Assembly: GCF_030816505.1 (NCBI RefSeq)
Contig: NZ_JAUSYB010000001.1
Span: 248,001-312,000, forward strand
Direction: 5' to 3'
Length of the DNA: 64,000 nt
Source of the DNA: Microbacterium sp. W4I20
Lineage (GTDB): Bacteria > Actinomycetota > Actinomycetes > Actinomycetales > Microbacteriaceae
Shown: piece after piece, positions 18,146 to 26,742 of the stretch
Layout of the letters: the number at the start of each line of letters is the position of its first letter
Numbering within the stretch: position 1 is the stretch's first letter
Notes under the pieces: generated by a model
The model's database searches: none
Told to the model about the DNA's origin: nothing
The model's input: the letters and a program-made list of their open reading frames with translations, nothing else
Position numbers and translations under genes: made by a program

Positions 18146-20004
18146 TGCCGCGCATCCGGCAGGCAGACGTCGACGAGGTCAAGGCGCGCACCAACATCGC
18201 CGACATCGTGGGTGAGCGCGTGTCGCTGAAGTCCGCGGGCGTCGGATCGCTCAAGGGCCTGTGCCCGTTCCACGACGAGAAGAGCCCGAGCTTCCACGTG
18301 CGCCAGCAGGTGGGGTACTACCACTGCTTCGGATGCGGCGAGTCGGGCGACGTGTACTCGTTCCTCCGCGAGATGGACCACGTCAGCTTCACGGAGGCCG
18401 TCGAGCGGCTGGCCGGCCGCATCGGCTACACGCTCCACTACGAAGACGGCGGCGCGGCCCCCGAGACGAGCGGACGCAGCCGTCTCTATGCCGCCAACAC
18501 GGCCGCGGCGGAGTTCTTCCGTGCCCAGCTGCTCTCACCGGATGCCGAGGCCGGGCGCCGCTTCCTCGGCGAACGGGGCTTCGATGCGGGAGCGGCGGCG
18601 CACTTCGGCGTCGGCTTCGCGCCTCGGGGCTGGGACGGCATGCTCAAGGCCCTCACCGCGCAGGGCTTCACCCGGGAGGAGCTCGTCACGGCAGGGCTCG
18701 TCTCCACGGGGCAGCGCGGCGTCTACGACCGGTTCCGGGGCCGTCTGGTCTGGCCGATCCGCGATGTCTCCGGTCAGACGATCGGCTTCGGCGCCCGCAA
18801 GCTGTTCGACGACGACCAGGGTCCGAAGTACCTGAACACCCCCGAGACGCCGATCTACAAGAAGGCGCAGGTGCTCTACGGGCTCGATCTCGCGAAGCGC
18901 GACATCGCTCGCGGGGATCCCCGCCGGGTCGTCGTGGTCGAGGGGTACACCGACGTCATGGCGTGCCATCTCGCAGGGCTCACGACCGCGATCGCGACCT
19001 GCGGCACCGCCTTCGGCACCGACCACATCAAGGTGCTGCGCCGTGTGATGGGTGATGACAACGCCTCCGGAGAGGTCGTGTTCACGTTCGACGGCGACGA
19101 AGCGGGACAGAAGGCCGCGCTGCGTGCCTTCACGGAAGACGATCGGTTCAACGCGCAGACGTTCGTGGCCGTCGCGCCCGACAGCCTCGACCCCTGCGAC
19201 CTGCGTCTGCAGCGGGGCGATGCGGCGGTCCGCGGGCTGATGGACGCCAAGGTGCCGATGTTCGAGTTCGCGATCGACCGCAAGATGAGCGGTTTCGACC
19301 TCGCCACGGTCGAGGGGCGAGTCGGCGCGCTCCGGGCCGCGGCACCGATCGTCGCCGAGATCCGTGACCAGCTCCTGCGTCCGGGGTACGAGCGGGTGCT
19401 GGCGCGTCGGCTCGGCATGGACCCGACCGAGGTGCGCAACGAGGTGGAACGTGCGGCGCGCGGGGTGTCCCAGCATCCGCCGACACGACGCGAGACGCCG
19501 CAGATCGACCCGGCGACCGGCGTGGCCGCCGTCGTGCCGGTGACGCTCGCCGGTCTGCCGCGCACGGCAGACGTCGCCGTCGAGCGCGACGCACTCATGG
19601 GGGCTCTGCAGTACGGCCATCAGGTCGACCAGACCCTCCTCGATCGGGCGCTCGCCTCGCCGTTTCGCACGGTGGGCCTCGACGCGGTGCGCGAGGCCGT
19701 GGCATCCGCTCCCGACCGCACCAGAGCGGGCTGGGTGACGGATGCCGTGAACGCCGTCCGCGAGCCGTATCGGTCCCTGGCGGGGGAGCTGCTGATGACG
19801 CCGTTCCCGGCCAAGAACGAGGAGGGCGCTGTCGCGTCGGCCACCGACCTCGCCCGCCGGCTCATCGTGCGGCAGCTCGAGCGTGAGAAGCAGGAACTGC
19901 TCGGGGCGGTGCAGCGCGTGCCGGCCGACTCCGACGGCGGGCGCGCGCTCCGGATGCGCCTGCGGGATATCGACGCCGAGCGCCAGCGGTTCGCCGAGTC
20001 GTGA
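18145..20004 (+). CDS. dnaG: DNA primase
   Basis: Synthesises RNA primers at the replication fork. 619 residues: the CHC2 zinc finger (about 38-65; [11 protein letters not shown] ... [12 protein letters not shown]), the catalytic core and the TOPRIM domain with VVEGYTDVM and FDGDEAGQ (acidic metal ligands). The C-terminal DnaB-interacting region follows from about 430. The ATG at 18145 gives the standard start [18 protein letters not shown]. In most bacteria dnaG sits by rpoD and rpsU; the dgt-dnaG pairing seen here is the actinobacterial arrangement. Confidence 0.97.
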   Translation: MPRIRQADVDEVKARTNIADIVGERVSLKSAGVGSLKGLCPFHDEKSPSFHVRQQVGYYHCFGCGESGDVYSFLREMDHVSFTEAVERLAGRIGYTLHYEDGGAAPETSGRSRLYAANTAAAEFFRAQLLSPDAEAGRRFLGERGFDAGAAAHFGVGFAPRGWDGMLKALTAQGFTREELVTAGLVSTGQRGVYDRFRGRLVWPIRDVSGQTIGFGARKLFDDDQGPKYLNTPETPIYKKAQVLYGLDLAKRDIARGDPRRVVVVEGYTDVMACHLAGLTTAIATCGTAFGTDHIKVLRRVMGDDNASGEVVFTFDGDEAGQKAALRAFTEDDRFNAQTFVAVAPDSLDPCDLRLQRGDAAVRGLMDAKVPMFEFAIDRKMSGFDLATVEGRVGALRAAAPIVAEIRDQLLRPGYERVLARRLGMDPTEVRNEVERAARGVSQHPPTRRETPQIDPATGVAAVVPVTLAGLPRTADVAVERDALMGALQYGHQVDQTLLDRALASPFRTVGLDAVREAVASAPDRTRAGWVTDAVNAVREPYRSLAGELLMTPFPAKNEEGAVASATDLARRLIVRQLEREKQELLGAVQRVPADSDGGRALRMRLRDIDAERQRFAES

Positions 20005-20057
20005 GCGGCGCCGAGTCGTAACGTCGACCACGGCGGCAGAGACGGCAGGATGGTGAC

Positions 20058-20831
20058 ATGTCCCGTAAGCCCGAGTCCAGCGACGCGATCGAGTGCTCCG
20101 ATCTGGTGATCGACCGGATCGGGCACGGCACGCCCACCCGGGCGGTCGACGGGGTGACGTTCTCGCTCGCCCCCGGCGGGCTGATCTGCGTGGCCGGTCC
20201 GACCGGCTCCGGGAAGTCGACCCTGGTGGCCGCGCTGGCAGGTTCCACCGATCCGTCCGTGCGTGTCGCCGGCGGGCGGGCGACGGTGTGCGGCGTGGAT
20301 GTCCGGAAGCCCGGCCGCAAGCACCGGATCCTGACGTATCGCACCGGGTTCGTCCCCCAGGGAGCGGGAGCCGACCTACCGCCTCGTCTGACGGTGAACG
20401 AGGTGATCGCGGAGCCGATCCTCGTGCGCGAGCGACGGGTGAACTCCAAGGCGCTGTCGATCCGGGTGGCGACCCTGCTCGACGAGCTGCATCTTCCGCT
20501 CGGTACGGCCGCCAAGTTCCCGTACGAGCTGAGCGCGGGCATGCGCCAGCGCGTCGCGATCGCCCGCTCGTTCATCCTGGAGCCCCAGGTGCTCATCGCC
20601 GACGAGATCCTCGCGAACCTCGACCTCGAAGTGCGGCCAGTGGTCTTCGATGCGATCACGCGACGTCGCAAGGAGCAGTCGATGGCGGCGCTTCTCGTCA
20701 CCAACGACGCGGCGTTCATCCGCGAGCTGAATGCCGAGACGCTCATGCTCCGCGGTGGACATGTGGTGGCTCGCGGAGTCGGCAAGGACCTGCTGTGGGC
20801 TCCGAACGCCGAGTCGGATTCCGGGCACTGA
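20058..20831 (+). CDS. Solitary ABC transporter ATP-binding protein
   Basis: 257-residue ABC ATPase closest in style to peptide/nickel importer ATPases. It has Walker A GPTGSGKST, a Q-loop in RTGFVPQGAG, signature LSAGMRQRVA (Ala instead of the second Gly) and Walker B VLIADEILANLD. The switch region reads LVTNDAAF, so the usual histidine (H-loop) is Asn. No permease or binding protein lies next to it: dnaG is upstream, tRNA-Asn downstream. It may energise a transporter encoded elsewhere or have a non-transport role. Confidence 0.82.
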   Translation: MSRKPESSDAIECSDLVIDRIGHGTPTRAVDGVTFSLAPGGLICVAGPTGSGKSTLVAALAGSTDPSVRVAGGRATVCGVDVRKPGRKHRILTYRTGFVPQGAGADLPPRLTVNEVIAEPILVRERRVNSKALSIRVATLLDELHLPLGTAAKFPYELSAGMRQRVAIARSFILEPQVLIADEILANLDLEVRPVVFDAITRRRKEQSMAALLVTNDAAFIRELNAETLMLRGGHVVARGVGKDLLWAPNAESDSGH

Positions 20832-20929
20832 TCCGCGACACGCCCGGAGGCGCCGAGATGCCCGTGGCTGTCACGAGCAGGGCCTGGAGTTTGCTAGGCT
20901 TGTCGAGTTGCCCGCGCAGCGGAGCACAT

Positions 20930-21005
20930 TCCTCGGTAGCTCAATTGGCAGAGCAGCCGGCTGTTAACCGGCAGGTTCTTGGTTCGAGTCCAAGCCGGGG
21001 AGCCA
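20930..21005 (+). tRNA. tRNA-Asn(GTT)
   Basis: A 76-nt cloverleaf. The acceptor TCCTCGG pairs with CCGGGGA and G is the discriminator base, followed by an encoded CCA. The anticodon stem GCCGG/CCGGC (20956-20960/20968-20972) encloses the loop CTGTTAA with anticodon GTT at 20963-20965. The T-arm contains GGTTCGAGTCC. A TAGGCT box at 20895-20900, preceded by TTGC, is a probable -10, giving a short 5' leader. A strong terminator follows. Confidence 0.96.
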
Positions 21006-21007
21006 AG

Positions 21008-21039
21008 ATGGCCCGGAACTCCTTCGAGTTCCGGGCCAT
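21008..21039. terminator. Intrinsic terminator after tRNA-Asn
   Basis: ATGGCCCGGAACTC (21008-21021) pairs perfectly over 14 bp with 21026-21039, loop CTTC, then TCCCTTTTC on the plus strand. It ends just before the convergent DapA-family stop at 21047, so it may serve both directions. Confidence 0.9.
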
Positions 21040-21046
21040 TCCCTTT

Positions 21047-21940
21047 TCAGGCTCCGAGCGCGAGCGCGTCGATGACCTCGGCCACTCGCGCTCGCGCGTC
21101 TGAGCGGAGCCCTCGCACCGGCCGCGGTAGGCAGTCGGGGGCGACCAGCTCGAGGTGCTCGGCGATGGCTGCCGTCACGCGGTAGCCGCCGTGCTCGATG
21201 AACAGTGCCCACAGCGGATCCAGACGGGCGGACGCTGCTGCCGCGGCCGCATGGTCGCCGGCCTGAGCGGCTCGGGTGATCGCCAGCGCCGGGTGGGGGA
21301 GGATGCCGCCGAGCACCGAGTACCAGGCGTCGCATCCGGCGGCCAGCCCTTTAGCTGCGAGCCAGTCTCCTGAGACGCCGATCGACACGGAGCCGGGGAT
21401 GCGAGCGCGGATGCCGGATACGCGCTCGGCGGCCTCCTGCGGGTCGGTCGGAACACCCGGGATCTTGACCGAGGCGACGTTCGGCAGCGTCGCGACCCGA
21501 GCGTAGAGGTCGTCCGTGAAGGTGAAGTGAGTGGTGCGTGGGTTGTCGTAGACGACGAGCGGGACCGAGAGACCGGCCGTCACGTCTTCGAACAGGCCGA
21601 ACACCTCGTCGGCGTCGAGCGCTTGGTATGCGACAGGCGCGAGGAGCACAGCGCTCGCGCCGGCATCCTGTGCATCGTCGGCGAGCCGCTGCACCTCGGA
21701 CGTGCGCAACGCTCCGATGCCGACCATCACCGGAACGTCGCCCGCGGCGCTCACCGCGGCGCGGGCGACTCGGCGGCGCTCGTCGCGGTCGAGGTACGGG
21801 TACGAGCCGGTCGATCCGAGTGCCGTGATCGAGTCGACGTCGGCGGCGACGAGCCGCTCGATCAGGCCGACGTAGGCTGCCTCGTCGAACTCGTCATCGC
21901 GCAACGGCGTGAGCGGGAAGGCGCTGAGACCCGAGAACAT
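21047..21940 (-). CDS. Dihydrodipicolinate synthase family aldolase
   Basis: 297-residue class I aldolase of the DapA/NanA family (TIM barrel). The Schiff-base lysine is Lys159 in NVASVKIPG, and the catalytic tyrosine is Tyr131 in VVYDNPRTT. The pyruvate-carboxylate motif reads GSTGSYPYL rather than the GTTGE of true DapA. That difference, and the placement away from lysine genes, suggest a different aldehyde substrate. The start at 21940 has GGAGTGGAG upstream. It is the last of three minus-strand genes (45 nt after the methyltransferase), possibly one operon. Confidence 0.87.
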   Translation of the reverse strand: MFSGLSAFPLTPLRDDEFDEAAYVGLIERLVAADVDSITALGSTGSYPYLDRDERRRVARAAVSAAGDVPVMVGIGALRTSEVQRLADDAQDAGASAVLLAPVAYQALDADEVFGLFEDVTAGLSVPLVVYDNPRTTHFTFTDDLYARVATLPNVASVKIPGVPTDPQEAAERVSGIRARIPGSVSIGVSGDWLAAKGLAAGCDAWYSVLGGILPHPALAITRAAQAGDHAAAAAASARLDPLWALFIEHGGYRVTAAIAEHLELVAPDCLPRPVRGLRSDARARVAEVIDALALGA

Positions 21941-21985
21941 GACTGCTCCACTCCTGCGGCGCCGGGGTGAGATGATCGCGCACGC

Positions 21986-22696
21986 TCAGCGAGGATAGCG
22001 CGGCGGGTCGCTCTCGTCTTGCGTCGGGTACGCGCGCCGCACCCGGAGCACGGCATCGACGAGGGTGATTTCGCTGCCGTCACGCCAGATCGCTGGGCGC
22101 TGCACGAGAGCGCTGGTCTCGGTGATCCAGTCCTCGCCCAGGTCGAGGGACGCGAGCACCTCGTCCGGCGTCGGCAGGGGCGGCCCGTCGTGCTGGTGAT
22201 GGTCGAGCGCGGAGCCCGGAGGCGTCGCGCCGTGACCGACCACGAGCAAGTGTCCGCCGGGCGCGACCGCCGCTGACGCACGGCGCAGCACGACCTCTCG
22301 CGGAAGCTCGACGGGCGAATGCAGGAACGCCGAGGTGACGAGCTCGAACTGCGAAGGCGGCTGCCAGGTCGACAGGTCTGCCTGCACCCAATCGACGCGG
22401 TCGGCGAGCCCCGACCGCGTGGCTTCGGCTGCACCGACGGCCAAAGCCGTCGCGGAGATGTCGACCGCCGTCACCCGCCACCCTCGGGAGGCGAGCCACA
22501 GCGCGTCGCCGCCCTCCCCGCAGCCGAGCTCGAGAGCGGTAGCCGGGGTCAACTCTGCGACCTCCCGTGCCACAGCCTCGTTCACGCGGCCACTCCACAC
22601 CTGACCGTTCTCGCCGCGTGTGGAGCGATAGCGGGTCTCCCAGAACTCCTCGGGATCGGATGCGGATGCCGGATCCGGCACAGGGTGCGCGCTCAT
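21986..22696 (-). CDS. SAM-dependent class I methyltransferase
   Basis: 236 residues with a Rossmann methyltransferase core: motif I ALELGCGEGGDALWLA, post-I WRVTAVDISATAL, motif II region VDWVQADLSTWQ and LLVVGHG. It resembles thiopurine/TehB-type small-molecule methyltransferases. ATG 22696 overlaps the stop of the oxidoreductase gene (ATGA), so the pair is translationally coupled. The long minus-strand frame upstream of it is the shadow of that gene. Substrate unknown; a redox or toxic small molecule would fit the neighbour. Confidence 0.87.
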   Translation of the reverse strand: MSAHPVPDPASASDPEEFWETRYRSTRGENGQVWSGRVNEAVAREVAELTPATALELGCGEGGDALWLASRGWRVTAVDISATALAVGAAEATRSGLADRVDWVQADLSTWQPPSQFELVTSAFLHSPVELPREVVLRRASAAVAPGGHLLVVGHGATPPGSALDHHQHDGPPLPTPDEVLASLDLGEDWITETSALVQRPAIWRDGSEITLVDAVLRVRRAYPTQDESDPPRYPR

Positions 22697-23739
22697 CGCT
22701 GCGCGCCCGAGGCCGTGGCCACCTGCTCCGTGTCCACCTGCTCCGTCGCCGCAGCGACGTCGAGCGCGACGAGCTCCCCGTTCAGCGTGAGCGCGGCGGT
22801 CGCGCCGGAGCCCGCGGCGATCGGCACCAGGGCGCCCGGGTTCGCGGCGTTGCCGACTGCCCAGATGCCCGGGATGCTCGTCCTCCCGAAGGCGTCGACG
22901 GCCGGCCAGAGCCCGAAGGGCGTCTCGACACGCTCTGCCTCGAGCTGCTGCAGTGGGCCGTCGAGGGCGACGAGAGCCGGTTCGGCGAAGATCACGTCGA
23001 CGGGGGCCGTCGAGCCGTCGGCGAGCTCGATTCCGGTGAGCACTGCGCCTCGAGTGATGACACGCGCGACGGCGAGGGGCTCCACCCGCATACCTCGCGC
23101 CTCGAGCACCCGCCGCTCCTCGTCGGGGATGGCGCCGGCGAGGTGGGTGAACACGGTGATGTCGCTCGAGTACGAGCGCAGCATATGGGCCTTGTGCAGG
23201 CCGGCGACGGAACCGACCAGCACTCCGATCGCACGGCCGGTCGCTTCGTAGCCGTCGCAGTACGGGCAGGCGACCACGCCCCGGCCCCACTGCTCTGCGA
23301 GGCCGGGAACGGCGGGCAGCTGGTCGCGAGCGCCTGTCGCCACGATGAGTCTGCCGGCGGTGGCACGCGCGCCGCTGTCGGTCAGTACCTCGAACCCGCC
23401 GGCGATCGTGCGCGTCGTGGTCACGCGGGCGTTCACGATCACGCCGTCGACGGCTCGCACCTCGCGGTACCCGTCGGCGACGAGGTCGAGCGGGGAGTAG
23501 CCGTCGCGGCTGAGCACGCCGTGCATGTGCGGGGCGAATCTGTTGCGCGGTTCCTGCGCGTCGAGCACCAGCACGCGACGGCGTGCCCTGGCGAGGATGA
23601 GGGCGGCGCTCAGACCTGCGGCGCCGCCACCGATGACGATGACGTCCCAGTGCTCGTCGGAGCGGGGAGTGTCGGTCTGCGTGTCCGTGTCGGGGAGGAC
23701 GGGGGTGGATGCGGGAGAAGACGCCTGCGATTCGGTCAT
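22693..23739 (-). CDS. Thioredoxin reductase-like NAD(P)/FAD oxidoreductase
   Basis: 348-residue flavoprotein of the low-molecular-weight thioredoxin reductase type. The FAD dinucleotide fold is VIVIGGGAAGLSAALILA near 33-50, after a ~28-residue acidic N-terminal tail. The redox pair Cys158-Cys161 lies in ACPYCDG; an NAD(P)H fold starts at IGVLVGSVAG and a C-terminal FAD motif GIWAVGNAANPGA follows. GGAGGC lies just before ATG 23739. It is divergent from the XRE-cupin regulator across 68 nt with an inverted repeat, so it is the likely target of that regulator. The electron acceptor is unknown. Confidence 0.88.
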   Translation of the reverse strand: MTESQASSPASTPVLPDTDTQTDTPRSDEHWDVIVIGGGAAGLSAALILARARRRVLVLDAQEPRNRFAPHMHGVLSRDGYSPLDLVADGYREVRAVDGVIVNARVTTTRTIAGGFEVLTDSGARATAGRLIVATGARDQLPAVPGLAEQWGRGVVACPYCDGYEATGRAIGVLVGSVAGLHKAHMLRSYSSDITVFTHLAGAIPDEERRVLEARGMRVEPLAVARVITRGAVLTGIELADGSTAPVDVIFAEPALVALDGPLQQLEAERVETPFGLWPAVDAFGRTSIPGIWAVGNAANPGALVPIAAGSGATAALTLNGELVALDVAAATEQVDTEQVATASGAQR

Positions 23740-23766
23740 GCCTCCAGCATCCGCACCTGATAGCGT

Positions 23767-23788
23767 TTCAGCAAATAACCGTGCTGAA
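23767..23788. promoter_or_regulatory. Inverted-repeat operator candidate between XRE regulator and oxidoreductase
   Basis: TTCAGC (23767-23772) and GCTGAA (23783-23788) form a perfect 6-bp inverted repeat with a 10-nt AT-richer spacer, in the 68-nt divergent promoter region. The dyad sits 20 nt before the regulator ATG and 28 nt before the oxidoreductase ATG, suiting autoregulation and control of the redox operon. Confidence 0.55.
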
Positions 23789-23807
23789 TCGGCAACAAGG
23801 AGAATCC

Positions 23808-24386
23808 ATGCTCGACGATTCGCTCGCCTTCATCGGGCCCCGTCTCAAGACATGGCGGGAGAAACGCAGCATGACCCTCGCCGACCTGTCGGCACTCACG
23901 AACATCTCGCCCAGCACGCTGTCGCGCCTGGAGGCCGGCAAGCGCGCTCCGAACCTCGAGCTGCTCGTCCCGATCGCGCGTGCGCTCGGTGTCGGTCTCG
24001 ACGACATCGTGCCGCGCTCGACCCCCGATCCCCGGGTCTCCCGCAAGACCAGCGACGTGGGCGGCATCCGGTACGAATCGCTGTCGCCGGCGTCGAGTCC
24101 CGTGCAGACCTACAAGGTGAGATTCCCCGCGCACCAGGCGGGGGTGACCGCCGTTCCCGAGCCCAAGGTGCACGACGGGCAGGAATGGCTCTACGTCATC
24201 TCCGGACGACTACGGCTGGTGCTGGGCGACCAGGATGTGACGCTCGGTCCCGGAGAGGCGGCGGAGTTCGACACGCGTGTCCCGCATTGGCTGTCTGCGA
24301 CGGGCTCCGGCCCGGCGGAGATCCTGTCCATCTTCAGCAAGGAGGGCAAGCGCATCCACCTGCGCGCCCGACCTGCGACCCGCTGA
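23808..24386 (+). CDS. XRE-family regulator with C-terminal cupin domain
   Basis: 192 residues. The N-terminal helix-turn-helix (about 12-66) reads LKTWREKRSMTLADLSALTN then ISPSTLSRLEAGKRAPNLELL. The C-terminal cupin (about 115-185) contains KVHDGQEWLYVISGRLRLVLG and DTRVPHWLSATG, a probable small-ligand pocket. AAGGAG at 23797-23802 sets the ATG at 23808; the frame extends to 23709 but that part overlaps the divergent promoter. It is likely a ligand-responsive repressor of the oxidoreductase-methyltransferase genes and of itself. Confidence 0.9.
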   Translation: MLDDSLAFIGPRLKTWREKRSMTLADLSALTNISPSTLSRLEAGKRAPNLELLVPIARALGVGLDDIVPRSTPDPRVSRKTSDVGGIRYESLSPASSPVQTYKVRFPAHQAGVTAVPEPKVHDGQEWLYVISGRLRLVLGDQDVTLGPGEAAEFDTRVPHWLSATGSGPAEILSIFSKEGKRIHLRARPATR

Positions 24387-24390
24387 CGCA

Positions 24391-24422
24391 GAAGAGGCCC
24401 CGCCGAGCGGCGGGGCCTCTTC
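24391..24422. terminator. Bidirectional terminator
   Basis: GAAGAGGCCCCGCC (24391-24404) pairs perfectly with GGCGGGGCCTCTTC (24409-24422), loop GAGC: a 14-bp GC stem with A/T-richer base, between two convergent genes. Confidence 0.9.
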
Positions 24423-24437
24423 CAGAACACGGGTCGG

Positions 24438-24953
24438 TCAGCGCGCCGCGCCCTTGAGCGAGGCCTCGACCGGGCCTGCGGGGTCGCTGACCACGCACTG
24501 GATCACGCGGTCGTCGAGCTCGTCCCAGGTACGCTTCGTCGGGGTGATCGGGTAGACCTCGAGCGTCGAGTCGTCGTAGGCGACTCCGATGAAATCGGTG
24601 AATCCGGCGCCGATGCACTCCTGCGAGGCGGCGTCGACAGCCTCCTCGGAGAAGTCGCCGTCGTCCATCTTGAACTCGTAGTAGACCTCTTCGTCGTGCG
24701 ACTCGGTGCAGGGCACGACGTCGACATCCTGGATCTCGCCGGTGGCACTGGCCATCTTGCAGTCGCCGACCTTCAGCGCGAACACGTCGATGTTGTCGCT
24801 CTCGGTGACCTGGCCGGTCTCCTCGTCACGGTCGGCGTCGCCCGCCCCGCTGCCGAGAATGTCGTTGATCGCGCTACAGCCGCTCAAAGCGACGGAAAGC
24901 GCCAATGCGGCCCCCGCCAGCATCAACGCGCGTCGCGTACGCATCTTCATCAT
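24438..24953 (-). CDS. Septum-formation-like lipoprotein
   Basis: 171 residues. The lipoprotein signal MMKMRTRRALMLAGAALALS has lipobox LSGC, then an acidic linker (GAGDADRDEETGQ). The exported domain contains VGDCKMASATGEIQDVDVVPC, SHDEEVYYEFKM and ASQECIGAGF, the cysteine/His pattern of the actinobacterial septum-formation (Septum_form) family. Start 24953 has GGAGGGG 8 nt upstream (24962-24968). Its role is probably in the envelope; evidence for division is family-based only. A 9-bp inverted repeat (25012-25020/25062-25070) lies between it and def. Confidence 0.75.
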   Translation of the reverse strand: MMKMRTRRALMLAGAALALSVALSGCSAINDILGSGAGDADRDEETGQVTESDNIDVFALKVGDCKMASATGEIQDVDVVPCTESHDEEVYYEFKMDDGDFSEEAVDAASQECIGAGFTDFIGVAYDDSTLEVYPITPTKRTWDELDDRVIQCVVSDPAGPVEASLKGAAR

Positions 24954-25082
24954 GATTGTTGTCCCCTCCACAGAGCCTCTTGGTGCGCGGGCATGCGAAG
25001 AAGACGCCCGCCGCGATCACGCTATCCGTCCGCGAGTCTGTGATGCAACTCCGAAGATGCTGTGATCGCGCTGGGAGCGGAT

Positions 25083-25649
25083 TCAGCCCTCGAGGTCATC
25101 CACACCGGGCAGCCAGCTGGCGCCGGGGCGGCCCCAGCCGCGCTTGCGCGCGATCTTCTGCGCCGTCTTCCAGTCGGAGTCGGAGAGGCGGTCGACGTAC
25201 AGGATGCCGTCCAGATGGTCGAACTCGTGTTGCATGATCCGCGCCCGCCAGCCGTCGACCTCGATGGTCACGGGCTCGCCGTCGAGATCGGTGGCGGTCA
25301 CGTGCACGCGCTCGGAGCGCCGCAGCGGGAATCGCTCGCCGGGGAACGAGAGGCACCCCTCCGACTCCAGGTCGGGGTCGGGGTCGCCCGGCTCGAGCGG
25401 GGTCATCCACAGCACGGGGTTGATCAGCACACCGCGCCACGGCTGATCATCGTCATCCGCGTAGTTGTACGTGTAGATCCGCAGCGGCACCCCGACCTGG
25501 GGGGCGGCGAGCCCGACGCCGGGCGCGGCATCCATGGTCTCGAACATGTCCGCAACGAGAGTGCGGATGTCGTCGGTGATCTCCTCGACGACGGATGCGG
25601 GGGAGTGCAGAACGGGGTCGCCCATGATGCGAATCGGAAGTACAGCCAC
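25083..25649 (-). CDS. def: Peptide deformylase
   Basis: Removes the formyl group from nascent protein N-termini. 188 residues with all three motifs: GVGLAAPQVG, EGCLSFPGE (Cys metal ligand) and QHEFDHLDGILYVDRL (two His ligands and catalytic Glu). The start is GTG at 25649 (MAVLPIRIMGDPVLH). It is divergent from the DMT-like gene across 43 nt. The acidic insert DPDPDLESEG before motif 2 is typical of actinobacterial forms. Confidence 0.96.
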   Translation of the reverse strand: MAVLPIRIMGDPVLHSPASVVEEITDDIRTLVADMFETMDAAPGVGLAAPQVGVPLRIYTYNYADDDDQPWRGVLINPVLWMTPLEPGDPDPDLESEGCLSFPGERFPLRRSERVHVTATDLDGEPVTIEVDGWRARIMQHEFDHLDGILYVDRLSDSDWKTAQKIARKRGWGRPGASWLPGVDDLEG

Positions 25650-25692
25650 GTCACAACCCTAGTCCGCACGGGTCTCCGGGTAGGGTCTTAGT

Positions 25693-26739
25693 GTGAGCGT
25701 TGGGGTGTGGACAAACACGGCCGAAGAGGTCGGCGATCAACTCGTCGGCGCCTTCCAGAACCCCGGGCTTCTGCTCGGCATCCCGCTGGCTCTGGCCGGC
25801 GCGGTGTTCATGTCGCTCGGTGCGCAGTACCAGCACCGCGGGGTCGAGAAGGTCGAGCGCCTGAGCGGGTCGGCCGGCACGTCCGGTCTGAGCTTCGGCC
25901 AGATCAAGGCGCTGCTCACCCGCCCGTCGTGGATCCTCGGCACGTTCATGCTCGTGCTCGCCATCGTGTGCCAGCTCGCCGCGCTCGTGAAGGCGCCGCT
26001 CATCGTCGTCCAGCCGCTCGGCGCGATCGCTCTCGTGATCACGACGCTGCTGAACGCTCGCATCTCGGGACACTCTCCGACCAAGAAGTCGCTCACCGCG
26101 ATCATCTTCTGCGTCGGGGGTATCTTCCTCTTCGTCTTCTTCGCGGCCATCTACGCCACGGAGAAGGAGGTCACCGAACGCGAGCTGTTCGTCATCCTCG
26201 CGCTGCTGCTCGTCGTGATCATCGTGCTCGGCGCGTGCTGGCTCATCCTGCGGCAGCGCATGCGTGCCCTCTTCTACGTCATCGGCGCCGGCATCCTCTA
26301 CGGATTCGTCGCCACGCTCGCCAAGGTCGTGATCAAGCGCATCGAGGCCAGCCAGTTCGAGTGGATCACCGCCGTCTGCGTCCTCGCGCTTCTCGCCGCA
26401 GCCGCGGTCGGTGCATACTTCGTGCAGACGGCGTACAGCTCGGGACCGCCCGACCTCGTCATCGCGGGACTCACGGTCGTCGACCCGCTGATCGCCGTGC
26501 TCATCGGCATGATCGTGCTCCGCGAGGCCGCAGCAGCTCCCTGGTGGGTGCTCATCATCTTCGCCGCCGCCGGCGCCATCGCGGTCTGGGGCGTCGTCAA
26601 CCTGGCCCGCTATCACCCTCAGGTCATCAGCGACAGCCAGGAACTGGGTATCGAGCGCGGGAGCACTCCGTCGTCCGGATCGTCAGCGCGTCCCGAGGCT
26701 TCGAAGCCGGAGTCGCCGCACCGGCCCGACCTGCCGTAG
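25693..26739 (+). CDS. DMT/NIPA-like multi-helix transporter
   Basis: 348 residues with about nine hydrophobic helices, from LLLGIPLALAGAVFMSLGAQ (about 25-44) to WWVLIIFAAAGAIAVWGVVN (about 283-302). The layout, with two EamA-like halves and a poorly conserved hydrophilic C-terminal tail of ~45 residues, fits the drug/metabolite transporter superfamily. This subfamily ('DMT family transporter', related to NIPA magnesium transporters) is common in Microbacteriaceae. Start GTG 25693. Substrate unknown. It is tail to tail with pgl, 3 nt between stops. Confidence 0.8.
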   Translation: MSVGVWTNTAEEVGDQLVGAFQNPGLLLGIPLALAGAVFMSLGAQYQHRGVEKVERLSGSAGTSGLSFGQIKALLTRPSWILGTFMLVLAIVCQLAALVKAPLIVVQPLGAIALVITTLLNARISGHSPTKKSLTAIIFCVGGIFLFVFFAAIYATEKEVTERELFVILALLLVVIIVLGACWLILRQRMRALFYVIGAGILYGFVATLAKVVIKRIEASQFEWITAVCVLALLAAAAVGAYFVQTAYSSGPPDLVIAGLTVVDPLIAVLIGMIVLREAAAAPWWVLIIFAAAGAIAVWGVVNLARYHPQVISDSQELGIERGSTPSSGSSARPEASKPESPHRPDLP

Positions 26740-26742
26740 CGG

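Noticed and set aside
20930..21005. tRNA-linked attachment site of an integrated element
   Set aside because: No integrase gene or repeated tRNA 3' end was seen within the window; a simple terminator follows.
22567..23760. 397-codon plus-strand frame opposite the oxidoreductase gene
   Set aside because: Translation is Arg/Gly/Glu-rich without domain character; the minus strand has complete FAD, CxxC and NAD motifs.
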